A stretch of DNA of 64,000 bases from Oegoconia quadripuncta (Eukaryota; Arthropoda; Insecta; Lepidoptera; Autostichidae): NCBI GenBank assembly GCA_949316235.1, contig OX438750.1, positions 13,952,865-14,016,864 on the forward strand, given 5' to 3'. Numbering within the stretch: the first letter of the stretch is position 1; every line of letters starts with the position of its first letter. Shown here one piece after another: positions 21,284 through 31,010 of the stretch. The position numbers and the translations under genes are program-made. Under the pieces are notes generated by a model. It ran no database searches. It had not been told where the DNA came from and saw nothing but the letters and a program-made list of their open reading frames with translations.

Positions 21284-22092
21284 TTTATTCGTCTAAAATG
21301 TAGTTTAACACACGCAGTTCCAAAATGAAATGGTACTCTATCACCAATGCTTGTTCTTATATCTATTTCTATTGTATCAAATTCTCTACGCATTATAGGA
21401 ATATAGTGAGCGGAAGGAAAGACATGCATTTTGAATGCCCCGTTAACGTATTTTACTGGATCTAATGGTATAATTCGGAATAAAGATGCCATTACATCTC
21501 CAACCAGTTGTGGTTGAATTATATCTGAATAAACAAAAAGTTGTGATGGTAATCCAATAGACAAGTTTGCAGGGAACCTCCCCACTGACTTCACCATTAA
21601 ATTTGTATTTGGTTCAAACCCAAGCTGTTGACTTAGTTTAGGTGTAAGAAGTAACGATGATATGTCATTTCCTCTTTTAGTAACTGTTACTAGTTGTGAG
21701 TGATCATTAAAATTAAACTGCGCCTTGTTATCTATGATCGGGTTCTTATTAAAAGCATTCAGAAAATTATCAATGTTATGATAGTAAGTAGCAGGAATGT
21801 GACTCTTAAATTCCACAGATGTATTGTGATTAGTACCATCTTCTCGAAATACCAGTGTCTTCTTGACATATATAATATTTTCACGCTCTTGAACATTTGA
21901 TATGGTGCAAGGATACTGAAATTCAACTAGGCCTGCAACCCATTCTCCATCCAATGTAATAGTTTTAGGCAATTTTGTTACAAAATTAGCTGTTGTGTTT
22001 TGTGGGAAATATGAAGCCGAACTATTGCTCAATAAAGTAAGGTAAAAACTGTCTTCCGTCATATTGATTCCAAATTCGAAACTGATATCCAA
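21280..22092 (-). CDS. Probable minor capsid (penton) protein
   Basis: 270 residues. Starts with the block 'TEDSFYLTLLSNSSASYFPQ' common to a widely distributed insect Polinton protein, followed by 'GEWVAGLVEFQYP' and a C-terminal 'IDIRTSIGDRVPFHFGTACV'. The placement beside the major capsid gene and β-rich look fit the single jelly-roll minor capsid (penton) protein described for Polintons. The start overlaps the integrase 3' end by 34 nt, and the end overlaps the next gene by 4 nt. The assignment is from family resemblance plus context; no catalytic motif is expected. Confidence 0.75.
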   Translation of the reverse strand: MDISFEFGINMTEDSFYLTLLSNSSASYFPQNTTANFVTKLPKTITLDGEWVAGLVEFQYPCTISNVQERENIIYVKKTLVFREDGTNHNTSVEFKSHIPATYYHNIDNFLNAFNKNPIIDNKAQFNFNDHSQLVTVTKRGNDISSLLLTPKLSQQLGFEPNTNLMVKSVGRFPANLSIGLPSQLFVYSDIIQPQLVGDVMASLFRIIPLDPVKYVNGAFKMHVFPSAHYIPIMRREFDTIEIDIRTSIGDRVPFHFGTACVKLHFRRIK

Positions 22093-23144
22093 GTATTAAA
22101 CTTATTAGGATATCCTTTCCATTTGACTAACACTTCCTTTCTGTTGCCTGAGTAACGAGTGCGTATTATTTTATCTATTTTATACTTAATGGTGGGGTCG
22201 TATATTACTTTTTGTAATTCTTTCCCATAAAAAGTACCAATGATTGGTTCGTTTTGCAAATCTTTTAATGTATAAACAACCCATGGTGATCGTTTTACAA
22301 TGGATGCAATCACAAATATTTCATCAGACCAATTCGTTTCATAGCCTTTTTGAAAGATATGTTTATATTTAGTTATACGAACATAATCACCGACATTAAA
22401 GATTAACTGCTCTGTTATGATTTTATCGTTATTTCGACCGTATAAATTGCGCCAAACTGTCATTATATTATTTGTGTTTACTTCAATAGGGCACATTTTT
22501 ATACTCGAGTGGTAACTGCGATTGTAAGAATAAAGTAAGTCTTGTAAAATGTCAACATACCTATAGGTATTATTATGAGTGAAATACCGCCACATTCTCA
22601 TTTTAAGAGTTCTCTGAAATCTCTCTACAATGCTAGCTTTAATGTCAGGGTTGTTGGTTGTATAATAATTTATACCTTTAAATTTGAAGAACTGATTCAC
22701 GTCTTTTGATATAAACTCACTTCCTTTATCAGATTGTATATGTCTGGGGGTAGCATTGGCTTCAGCAAATATACTTTCAAAACAGAATTTGATAGTTTTA
22801 GAGTCTTTTTTTTTCATAGGCCTTGCGAAAGCATATTTACTAAATACGTCAATAACACATAGAATATACTTGAAACCATCATTATGTTGACTATACGTTC
22901 GCATGTCGGTTAAATCCGCCTGCCAGAGTTCATTAAAATTAGATAGGATGTACCTATTTCTAGAAAAATTTCTGTTAACTTGTTTATGCAAAGTATAAGT
23001 TTCCTGTGACTGTAACCATCGCTTTATATCCTCTTTTTTCATTCTCCCTTTCATTGCCTTGGTTAATTTATTCACACTGCCGTAACCGGCTGGATTGGAT
23101 ACGTCATAGTAAATCTTATTCAAATCATCTAATACGGATTCCAT
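22059..23144 (-). CDS. Retroviral-type integrase with C-terminal chromodomain (Polinton INT)
   Basis: 361 residues, full length. The DDE core is complete: Asp in 'LWQADLTDM' (~76), Asp in 'IQSDKGSEF', and Glu in 'ASIVERFQRTLKMRMWRYF'. 'YILCVIDVFSKYAFARP' is the β2 strand block. The C-terminus carries a chromodomain ('YKIDKIIRTRYSGNRKEVLV', then 'KWKGYP..FNTWI'), which in related integrases can guide insertion to histone-marked chromatin. This enzyme would make the 6-bp staggered cut seen as TATATT. It overlaps the upstream gene by 16 nt and the downstream one by 34 nt, a tight arrangement for a eukaryotic element. Confidence 0.96.
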   Translation of the reverse strand: MESVLDDLNKIYYDVSNPAGYGSVNKLTKAMKGRMKKEDIKRWLQSQETYTLHKQVNRNFSRNRYILSNFNELWQADLTDMRTYSQHNDGFKYILCVIDVFSKYAFARPMKKKDSKTIKFCFESIFAEANATPRHIQSDKGSEFISKDVNQFFKFKGINYYTTNNPDIKASIVERFQRTLKMRMWRYFTHNNTYRYVDILQDLLYSYNRSYHSSIKMCPIEVNTNNIMTVWRNLYGRNNDKIITEQLIFNVGDYVRITKYKHIFQKGYETNWSDEIFVIASIVKRSPWVVYTLKDLQNEPIIGTFYGKELQKVIYDPTIKYKIDKIIRTRYSGNRKEVLVKWKGYPNKFNTWISVSNLESI

Positions 23145-23881
23145 CTTTCCCAGTCTAATTTTCTTTTATGTATAACACCTCCGGTACTCCTTTTAGGTGT
23201 GTTTCTTTTACTAATACTGTCTTCTGATGACTCCAGTTGATTAATATACTCAAGGGTTTGTGGGTTACCAATAATAGATAATGGTATTTTTATATGTTTT
23301 AATGCCCATGCGAATTTTTTCCACCCTTCTGGCTTAGGACGCTTTAATGGACGCAGAGTATCATTAATCAAATCAATAATATTGCTACCAGGAATAACTT
23401 TGTTATTTATTGCAATAACACCTTTATTATCCCACGCAATTACGTCTTCCTGGTTGAGTATACTTGCTACAAGTAATTCTCCTTTCTTTTTGTACGTTTT
23501 TGGAATATACTTAAACATAAAATTTGGCGTATAACTTAAATATTGTTCCTTTGGGGCGTCGTGATCTATTTGCGATAATTTTGATACTGTTTCATTATTA
23601 TCGCTTTCAACTTTCTTAATAATATCGAATTCGTTAGTATAAGGATCATCCATTACAATTGGCAGTTTGATTGGTTGTCGTTCCTCTTTAACAAAATGTA
23701 AATACCTTTGTAAGACTTGCAAATATTGCATCCACTTCTCACGTTCTTCAACTTTGTTATTTAATATATTGTGCATTTCTTCATCAAGTCTTGATAACGG
23801 TTTTATTTGACTATCATCCCTATGTTTAAGCCTGTCTATTGCCTCTGGTTCTATAAGTATCATTTTTTTTGCATTTTCCAT
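23129..23881 (-). CDS. Conserved Polinton-type protein of unknown function
   Basis: 250 residues. N-terminal half is charged and probably helical ('DEEMHNILNNKVEEREKWMQ', a coiled-coil-like stretch). The C-terminal half has the block 'NNKVIPGSNIIDLINDTLRP' followed by 'KPEGWKKFAWALKHIKIPLS', a motif shared by a protein commonly encoded between the ATPase and integrase in animal Polintons. The tail is Lys/Arg-rich with 'RSTGG', near but not matching a maturation site. A virion or packaging role is possible; none is demonstrated by motif. Confidence 0.65.
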   Translation of the reverse strand: MENAKKMILIEPEAIDRLKHRDDSQIKPLSRLDEEMHNILNNKVEEREKWMQYLQVLQRYLHFVKEERQPIKLPIVMDDPYTNEFDIIKKVESDNNETVSKLSQIDHDAPKEQYLSYTPNFMFKYIPKTYKKKGELLVASILNQEDVIAWDNKGVIAINNKVIPGSNIIDLINDTLRPLKRPKPEGWKKFAWALKHIKIPLSIIGNPQTLEYINQLESSEDSISKRNTPKRSTGGVIHKRKLDWERWNPY

Positions 23882-23896
23882 TTTTATTAAATTTAT

Positions 23897-24226
23897 TTAT
23901 TTATTTAAAAATGAACTTAACAATCCACTCAAAACCGTCCCCAAAATTATTGGTAGAAATGCTCCACCTTTTTGCACAATGATACGCTTCCTTGATTTAT
24001 TCTCTCCTTTCGAAATTAATTTTCTCAAAATTGTTTTATGCTTTCGTAATTTAATCTTGTCTTTGTGTTTTAATGGTACCTTTCCAATTAAAATATTATA
24101 AATGCACTCACATATACAATTTATCTCATCATCCTCACAAACCTTTAACAAGGCCGTTCTAAATTTAGGTTTCAATGTTTGTAAAGCTGTCAGTAAATGT
24201 CGATGAGATGCCACTTTCCCATGCAT
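23897..24226 (-). CDS. Small basic protein with hydrophobic C-terminal peptide (adenovirus pX/mu-like), candidate protease substrate
   Basis: 109 residues. The middle is Lys/Arg-rich ('KHKDKIKLRKHKTILRKLIS'), and the end is a hydrophobic peptide beginning after 'VQKGG'. Q-K-G-G|A fits the adenain pattern [MILQN]-x-G-G|x, and cutting there frees a 21-residue C-terminal peptide ('AFLPIILGTVLSGLL...'), comparable in layout to the C-terminus of adenovirus core precursor pX. A cysteine-containing helical segment (CICECIYNIL) precedes the basic part. A TATA box lies 44-50 bp upstream. Confidence 0.65.
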   Translation of the reverse strand: MHGKVASHRHLLTALQTLKPKFRTALLKVCEDDEINCICECIYNILIGKVPLKHKDKIKLRKHKTILRKLISKGENKSRKRIIVQKGGAFLPIILGTVLSGLLSSFLNK

Positions 24227-24269
24227 TATCAGCTATTAATGTTCCTAAATTATTAAATCAATATGAATT

Positions 24270-24276
24270 ATTTATA
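24270..24276 (-). promoter_or_regulatory. TATA box upstream of the 109-residue protein gene
   Basis: Minus-strand TATAAAT about 50 bp before the ATG at 24226, in the 71-bp gap after the ATPase gene. It could drive a transcript covering the overlapping downstream genes. Confidence 0.5.
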
Positions 24277-24297
24277 CTGTTGTTACTCTTCGAAGCA

Positions 24298-24957
24298 TTA
24301 TTTAGAACTGACTATAATTTCATTTGACTTGGCATATTTAAATCCTTTTTTAGGGATGTATACTATAGTGTGAACGTCAAAGGGAAAAATGTTTGTTTTG
24401 AATCTACACAAGTCATTTGTGTTTTGTTTTAAATCAACCATTAAATAACCATGAGGTTCTTTGGTGGCATCTTTGTAGGCCTCTTCAACAAATTTAGAAT
24501 TATCTGGATAAACTTGCCGGGCTAGGTAACGTATTTGTGTTTTATCTCTAGGATTTTTAAAGTAAATTATATAACTAGAGTTCAAAGATATATCGCGCTG
24601 ACCTTTTCCTTGATGAAATAAATTTTGTGTGATATAAAACACACTAACATTTCTGTGGTGACTGCCTTTAGTAAAAATATCAACTATCCGACCATCTGAT
24701 TCTCTCATAAGATCATCTATAATAAGTAATTGAGGATAATGGCCATCAAACATGCTCATATCTGGTACACCTTGGCAATATTTGACTTTTTCTAAATTAT
24801 ACAAAGGTTGCATTTCATCATAACACCATGTAATTTGTTTGAACTCTACATCACAGACGTGCTTGCAATTTTTAAGAAAATTAGTAACAAAGTTAGATTT
24901 CCCACAGCCACTAGGACCAGCGACTATGGATGTAAAAGGATGTATGAAGTGTATCAT
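24298..24957 (-). CDS. Genome-packaging ATPase (FtsK/HerA-type, Polinton ATP)
   Basis: 219 residues. Walker A 'GPSGCGKS' at about residues 14-21 and Walker B 'LLIIDDLM' at about 77-84, followed by 'VFYITQNLFHQGKGQRDISL', the arginine/glutamine-containing sensor region of this family. This is the A32-like/FtsK-HerA packaging motor that drives DNA into capsids. The start is the first Met after a TATA box 70-77 bp upstream. Length and motifs are normal. Confidence 0.94.
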   Translation of the reverse strand: MIHFIHPFTSIVAGPSGCGKSNFVTNFLKNCKHVCDVEFKQITWCYDEMQPLYNLEKVKYCQGVPDMSMFDGHYPQLLIIDDLMRESDGRIVDIFTKGSHHRNVSVFYITQNLFHQGKGQRDISLNSSYIIYFKNPRDKTQIRYLARQVYPDNSKFVEEAYKDATKEPHGYLMVDLKQNTNDLCRFKTNIFPFDVHTIVYIPKKGFKYAKSNEIIVSSK

Positions 24958-25026
24958 ACTTGTCGCACGACGTTCACTTAGTATGACAGGATAATCGGGA
25001 ATGGAGGGTGTGAAAAATAAAAATTG

Positions 25027-25034
25027 TTTTTATA
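25027..25034 (-). promoter_or_regulatory. TATA box for the ATPase gene
   Basis: Minus-strand TATAAAAA, 77 bp upstream of the ATPase ATG and within the 237-bp AT-rich gap between polymerase and ATPase genes. Confidence 0.45.
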
Positions 25035-25194
25035 CAAATATATTTAATTATTATTTAAAATGTAATCCTTATACATTAGAACTTAACTTACATATTTTAT
25101 AATACTAGTGACAATGTCATCTATTTTAATTTGCAAAGACATTTCGAAATCGTGAACCATATTAACGCCTTACATTACAACTTAATCTAAATAA

Positions 25195-28100
25195 TTAAAT
25201 CATTAGACCTACATCTGTATACTTATAATGCCCCCAAGCAACAGTATCTTGACCATTAGGTAAGATGTAGCGTTTAGTATCACGGTATGATAATGAAATT
25301 TTATTAATTTTTTGGGTGAAAATTGTGTGCTTGATTGATTTGAACCTGTACATTTTCGCAAACTCATTGCGTTTATTGGTTAGACAGCGTTTATAATCCT
25401 CCAATTTTAATTTTTTGGTTACACTCTTGTTGATACCCTTAGCTTTAGCTATTGTATTACTTGCTATTCTCATTGCATACATTTTAGATCGAAGACCAAC
25501 GAATTCCATAAAAATAGCTCCATTGTTTTCATCTTTGAAACAGCCCAATCTTTTCTTGTTAATGCAAGGAAGTCCATAACGGTTGTTTATATCATAATTT
25601 GAAGTATCAAAATAATTATGTAAATCACATTTTATATCCTCATAAAAGTTGTTAGTATAAATTTGGTATGCAAAGCTATCTGTGTCGGTATACAACAGTT
25701 TTAAATTGGATTTGAACTTATTCACCATATATTCATAATGAAATTTATACATTAATGTTTTAGAAATATCTAGTATACAGAATCCTAAATATATAGGTTT
25801 ATTATAAATTACTTTTACTTTTTTTAATTGTACAGCAACTAAATTTTCTGAAAATATTGATAAGCTATGAAATTCTGGTCTGGCTATGAAACTTTCAACT
25901 CCTTGACTTTTACCACGTCTAATCCAATGTGTTAAAATATGAACTTTGACTCTCTTTTCGACATTTTCCATAGTTTTACCAAAAACAGCGTTATTCATTA
26001 ATTTATAGAAATCTTTTTCAAAGTCGCTATGTGCCGTAGTACGTAATTCAGTATTTAAATCGACATATTTTTTTAACCATCTGCATTGAATACATTTTAA
26101 GATCCTATGTACTTTAGTCAACTTTAATCCATTTTGAAGACATTGTATTAGATTTTGATAGTGAATTACATATTTAGATTTATTATATAATGTAGGTATA
26201 AGTTTTTTTTCTTTGCTTTTTCCCAAACAAATGTGTTCTGGGCAGAATGGGAAATCTGAGTGAGCATCGTGCAAGGTATGAGGATACTCCAAGTCTACTT
26301 CTAATATATAACCGTGTTCAGAATTTTCTGAAATATTAAAATCAGTATGGGGATCAACCCATTCAAAACCTCCAATTGGAAGACTTTGAGACATTGCCCA
26401 ACCATACAAGTTATTGGCGTCAAGATATATTAAGTAAGAGGACGGTTCTTTTTCATTGTAATCGGTCATATAAATATTGTTTGCTTTTGCATATCGATTG
26501 CTACATTGAGATATTCCACCCCTTAGACCCTTTTTTATAAAGGCTATCATATCAAAATCAGTTAATAGTTCTAATTCAATACCGGTATACTTTAGCATAG
26601 CATCCCAACTTAAACCAGGTGCCGTATAATAATGAGCAGGATCTAAACCATAAGTTTTCAAACACACGGTACGGAAGTTTTCAAAAACATCTGTTAATAA
26701 TAATACATCGGTTTTCAAGTAAAGATTCGAATAATCACCCATATTTTTACAATTAAAATGTTTCCAAACATCCTTAGCATGATGATAGTCTTGATCGCTA
26801 ATGTGACTATCTGTGAGCAAGTTATAAAAATCTTTTTGTTCAGGTAATGATTCTACTTGAAGAGATTGATATGTAGTAGCTTTATTGTAGGGAAATACCC
26901 CTTTGCGTTTTAAAAGACAAAAATCTTCTATATCGGCATATGCTTTATGTAGTTCCCCAAATTGATCATCTTGAAGATTTTTTGATAGATTATCTAAACT
27001 GCAAGCTAAAAACTTAAAGGAATCTAGAAATCTTAATGAAAATCTTCTTCCATTAATGTTGATATGTTTTGTAAAAGAGATATATTTTTCTTTATTTTGC
27101 GGAATTACTTCTATGTCTCCCTCAAATAAATTTAAGGCGTGCACTATAAAATGGGCATCGTAATTACTGAGGTTATGGATCAAAATCGGTAAAAATAGCG
27201 GTGGTCTAAATTTTAAACTGCAATTAGAATGGACAACACCCTGGAAATCACCCGAACACCAATCATAATATAAAATGGTTTCATCGTTCAAGTCCTTTTC
27301 ACATATGTAACAATTTTTGGCCATTTTAATTTTATTTTTATCCTCAGCTGTCAAAGACTTTGATCGTTTTTGAAAACAGAAATATTTACTGATTTTTTTA
27401 AGATCATTATAAAGATATTCCATAAAATTTTTTGCACAATTAGGACCGGTGTACGTTTTATATGTGGAAAGGTTATCATCGAAGGAACATTTAATAAAAT
27501 AACCAACACTGTACACTTCATGTCTCTGAACATTTTGAGTATATGACTCTTGGGGGTCCCGATTACAACACTCAATACCATTTAAAAAAGCTTCGAAATC
27601 AGCATAGATAACAAACGGCAATTTCAATTTTCTTAAAAATTTATCAAACACAAGTTTATTACTTGAAACTTCATTTCCGAGCCAGTTCTTTTTTTTTATA
27701 TCACTGGTGGGGAGTTCCACTGTTATATGTGTACAATCATTTTTTTGATGATTGTTTAGTTTTTCCTTTGTATAAAAATACAAAAGACAACCATCACAGA
27801 TATGTATTGCATTACGTTTCTTGGAAATTTGTGAGCTCACTAACCTAGATAAATTTTTAATAAAACAGTAATGTCCACCACTTTCATTTGATATATATAA
27901 CAAATTAATATGGTTATCTTTTCGAGATTTTGTAAAGTACAAAGGACCTATCACTGTGTTACTTTTTGTTTGACTATTATACTCTAACCCAAAAACATTT
28001 ATGCTAATATTGTTAAGCGTTTCTACTTTACCAATGTCTTTCAATTTTATAGGAAATGACAAATTATTAAACTTCAGTTTATTTTGATGATTTGAATAAG

Positions 28101-29402
28101 ACGTTACTCTATCAACATGACTCGATACTGGATATAATGCAGAGAGTAAAGCCCATTTCAAACACTCATGATCTTTGTTCTTTACGTTAATAACTGCTTT
28201 CTTAAGTTTAATGTCATTCGGTAAATCAAGATAAGAAGAGCCGCGTAAAGGTTTAAATTTATTGACATTCATATCCAAGTATTTGATTTCTTTTAAACTC
28301 CACCCACTATCTTTTTTCTCAAACTCTGACATTCTATTACATATAATTTCAGTGAAAGATATAAAAAAATTATCTAATTCATCACCTTCACTTAAAATCC
28401 AATTAGACGTTTGAAAATCAAAAGAATTTTGCAATTCTTTCGTTTCTTGTATAAAGTCAGCTTGGACAATGAAATTTGCCTTAAATATAGTTAACTGCTT
28501 AATACAATCATTTAAAAGCTCAAACAAAGTATTCTTAATTGAATTGCAGAACATTTCTGGTGTCTCAAATTGTGTTTCTAATTTATTTGTTTTCGAAAAT
28601 ATTCGATAAGTTAACACTCTGTTACCGAAAGCAGATTCAATCAATTCCACGTTTTCCAATGTGTGCTGAGAGTTTAAACACTTGCTCTTATGTAAATTAC
28701 TCTTTAGATGACTAGATAAATACCTCCTTTTAATAATAACATTACAAGTTTGACACTCGTACATTTCCTCTTGATTATATGATGATGATTTTCCATGGAC
28801 AATCTGCTGTTGTTGACGAGATGTTGTTGGTACTTCTCCATCATTGAAATCGATTGGCAGCTTTCTCTTGTTTACGGAGTTTCTGAAATTAAATAGGGAA
28901 GAATATTAGAAACGATCACAACATTAAATATAATATTGAAATAAAAATACAAGCAATACAAAATACCTCTGTTTGCTTCTTGTTTACATTTACTACAATA
29001 TGCTTGTAAAAATACCCCATCAAACTCATCTCTACTATCTGAAACTACTATATTTGAGTCGTGCCCCCTACATGATCTAAAATAAGGTATAATTTCAGGA
29101 TCTTCTTGTAAGATTACAGGAAGCTGCCCCCTTGTATACCAAAGATGAATATATTTACTAAAGTTAGTTAATAGTAACGATTTACTAATTTTAGAAATAT
29201 CTTCACAAGTTAAAGATAACATTGTGACTGGCAAAATTTAAACTAACAGAATTCAAACATTGAACAAACCTTTTATATCTAAACCCACGCCCCATACTTA
29301 ATTAAAGAAAGCCATGGATACTTACGATTTTAAGTATTCCTTCTCAACCTTTTCACACAGTTGATAGAGCTCTTTATCGTAAAATGAATCGTTTAAGTCC
29401 AT
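25195..29402 (-). CDS. Protein-primed DNA polymerase B (Polinton POLB), two exons
   Basis: Exon 1 is 29402-29326 (25 codons plus 2 nt) ending at a perfect donor GTAAGT; the intron is 29325-28883, ending TTTAATTTCAG; exon 2 is 28882-25195. The phases match, giving about 1,254 residues, 65 more than the frame beginning at Met 28764. Counting from that Met: a C2H2 zinc finger (residues 4-25), exonuclease motifs ExoI 'FVIYADFEAF' (~385), ExoII 'LSNYDAHFIVHAL' (~530) and ExoIII 'YLKTDVLLLTD' (~680), then polymerase motifs A 'YLDANNLYGWAM' (~776), B 'NNAVFGKTMENV' (~923) and C 'YTDTDSF' (~1023). A four-cysteine cluster (CYIC...C...C) lies between ExoI and ExoII. All catalytic residues are present. 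It would copy the linear genome from a terminal protein. A TATA box lies 53-59 bp upstream of the exon-1 ATG. Exon 1 was too short for ordinary ORF calling and is inferred from splice sites. Confidence 0.92.
28872..29222 (-). CDS. Small ORF nested in the POLB intron, with its own TATA box
   Basis: 116 residues from ATG 29222 (the frame opens slightly earlier without an ATG). It contains paired cysteines ('CRGH', 'YCSKCKQEANRG') that could form a zinc site, preceded by 'YIHLWYTRGQLPVIL' and an acidic segment. A TATAAAA box sits 49-55 bp upstream. The last part overlaps a perfect-looking 84-nt intron (donor GAG|GTATTT at 28966, acceptor at 28883); using it would end the protein after three further codons. 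Neither splice option joins this frame to the polymerase. It could be a separate small protein, or an alternative, non-productive exon of the polymerase transcript. Function unknown. Confidence 0.4.
   Translation of the reverse strand: MLSLTCEDISKISKSLLLTNFSKYIHLWYTRGQLPVILQEDPEIIPYFRSCRGHDSNIVVSDSRDEFDGVFLQAYCSKCKQEANRGILYCLYFYFNIIFNVVIVSNILPYLISETP
29271..29277 (-). promoter_or_regulatory. TATA box of the nested ORF
   Basis: Minus-strand TATAAAA, 49-55 bp before the ATG at 29222 and inside the polymerase intron. The spacing resembles that of the polymerase gene itself. Confidence 0.4.
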
Positions 29403-29454
29403 TTTTCTACAGTTGATTTCCGTCCAATGGCTTTAAAGGACCGCGGACTCATGG

Positions 29455-29461
29455 TTTTATA
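29455..29461 (-). promoter_or_regulatory. TATA box of the polymerase gene
   Basis: Minus-strand TATAAAA, 53-59 bp upstream of the exon-1 ATG at 29402, whose context (AAAAATGG) is a good eukaryotic start. Confidence 0.55.
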
Positions 29462-29660
29462 CAGGGTTCTAAGTGGGCGGGGAGGGTGGGGAATGGCTCG
29501 AATTTATTGGTAGGTACCTCTCACATAAAGTCCTGTGACTTTACGGTCTACCTGTGTAGACCGTTTTTTCTTTTGAACTGAGTTTTGTATTCTACCTGGT
29601 CCAGTCTATTATTACGACAATTTTATTTAAATAAATTTAACATTGCGTTTAAATGCAAAG

Positions 29661-30070
29661 CTAGCTGACCAATGAGCCAACAAGCGAACTGTCTGGTAGT
29701 ATAGTGTAAATGTATATAAAAAGACTAAGGAAACATATAATTATAACTGAATACATTATATGTATCTTTATTTGGAATGCGTCCGATGTCGCAGAAGGCT
29801 GAAACAAATGCGATTAGATATAAAAATGTGAATTCATTACGTGAGTGAGAAATGTAACCAGACGTTTTGTTTCGAGGTATTGGGAAAAACTTTGTTATTA
29901 CACATGATAATTAAAATGAAAAGATGTTTAATATGTTTAAAAATAAACAACACAAGTTTTAATTTTTCAAATCACACTGAAGATGAATTTTTATAACATT
30001 TAGACTTATCTCACAAATAAAAATTTTGCAATTTACAAAACTGTATGATAATAAAATAACTCACATCCAT
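29661..30070 (-). CDS. Right-end spliced ORF sharing the TIR micro-exon; possible small membrane protein
   Basis: The right TIR carries the same start module: ATG GAT at 30070-30065, donor GTGAGT, acceptor at 29799. Past the TIR boundary the second exon differs from the left one and reads about 37 unique codons to TAG at 29661. The unique part is hydrophobic ('YSVIIICFLSLFIYIYTIL'), suggesting one membrane segment, for a protein of about 47 residues. It may instead be a leader spliced to another exon. Coding status is uncertain, but the promoter-exon-intron unit is identical to the left copy. Confidence 0.35.
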
Positions 30071-30127
30071 TATGGTGACTGATTCACAAAATGTTAAAGA
30101 ATGGTAAATTTTTAAGTTGTTTGGCGG

Positions 30128-30135
30128 TTTATATA
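30128..30135 (-). promoter_or_regulatory. TATA box of the right TIR promoter
   Basis: Mirror copy of the left-end TATATAAA, pointing inward, upstream of the ATG at 30070. Confidence 0.55.
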
Positions 30136-31010
30136 GAAAACTTTCGAGCAAGTTTGAACATGTTTAATATGCACCTGCCCTAACCCTTTTCTTTAGTGTG
30201 AACCATTAAGGAATAATTTATTACATGAGACTAAATTTTTTCACCCTCCCAAAAATACCAACGATTGCGCGGTGTTTTGGACAAACGGTTTTTTCATCAT
30301 GAAACTTTGGTTAATTTATAACATGATTTTGACGTTGATGGCATTCGGGTATCCCACGGCAATAAATTCTATATTTTTTCATAAAAATTCGCGTATCTTG
30401 ACAATCTTCACACGACCTCATGCACCTGCGGAAACTTTGGTTAATTTATAACATGATTTTGACGTTGATGGCATCTACGTTCACATAAAGAAACCAATTT
30501 TATTATAATCTCTCGATTTATTACACGAGGCTACCCAAAAACGCGAACCGTTCTGTATCCCACGGCAATAAATTCTATATTTTTTCGATAACAATCTTCA
30601 CACGATGCACCTGCGTATCACCTTGTGTCACGATCGCAATAAATTCTATATTTTTTTTCATAAAGATGCACGCAGTACACGTAAAAAACCTGTCCGTTGA
30701 ATGCACAATGGAATACGGTGTTGTTTACCCAACTGAGATGGAGACCAAGGAGGGTAATGTATTGACTGGTTAATACATAAGAATGTTCGTTTATATGTAT
30801 GCCGATGGATGTCGTCAATTGAGGTACAATAACCTTGTTTGATCTCGCTTTCAATCAATCAAATACTCTTTATTGCACAATTAACAAAACTACACTAAGC
30901 TTTCTTTCCTTTTATATGCGGGGGGCTGCGCCCCCCTGCACCCCCGCTTTATTTTTTCCGCAGGGGGCTGCGCCCCCTGCACCCCGCTTTTTTTTTTTTT
31001 TTTTTTTTTT

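Noticed and set aside
28967..29227. In-frame coding cassette exon of POLB
   Set aside because: Length is a multiple of three and splice sites look fair, but in the polymerase phase it hits a stop after about eight codons, and in its own ORF frame it does not match the phase of either flanking exon.
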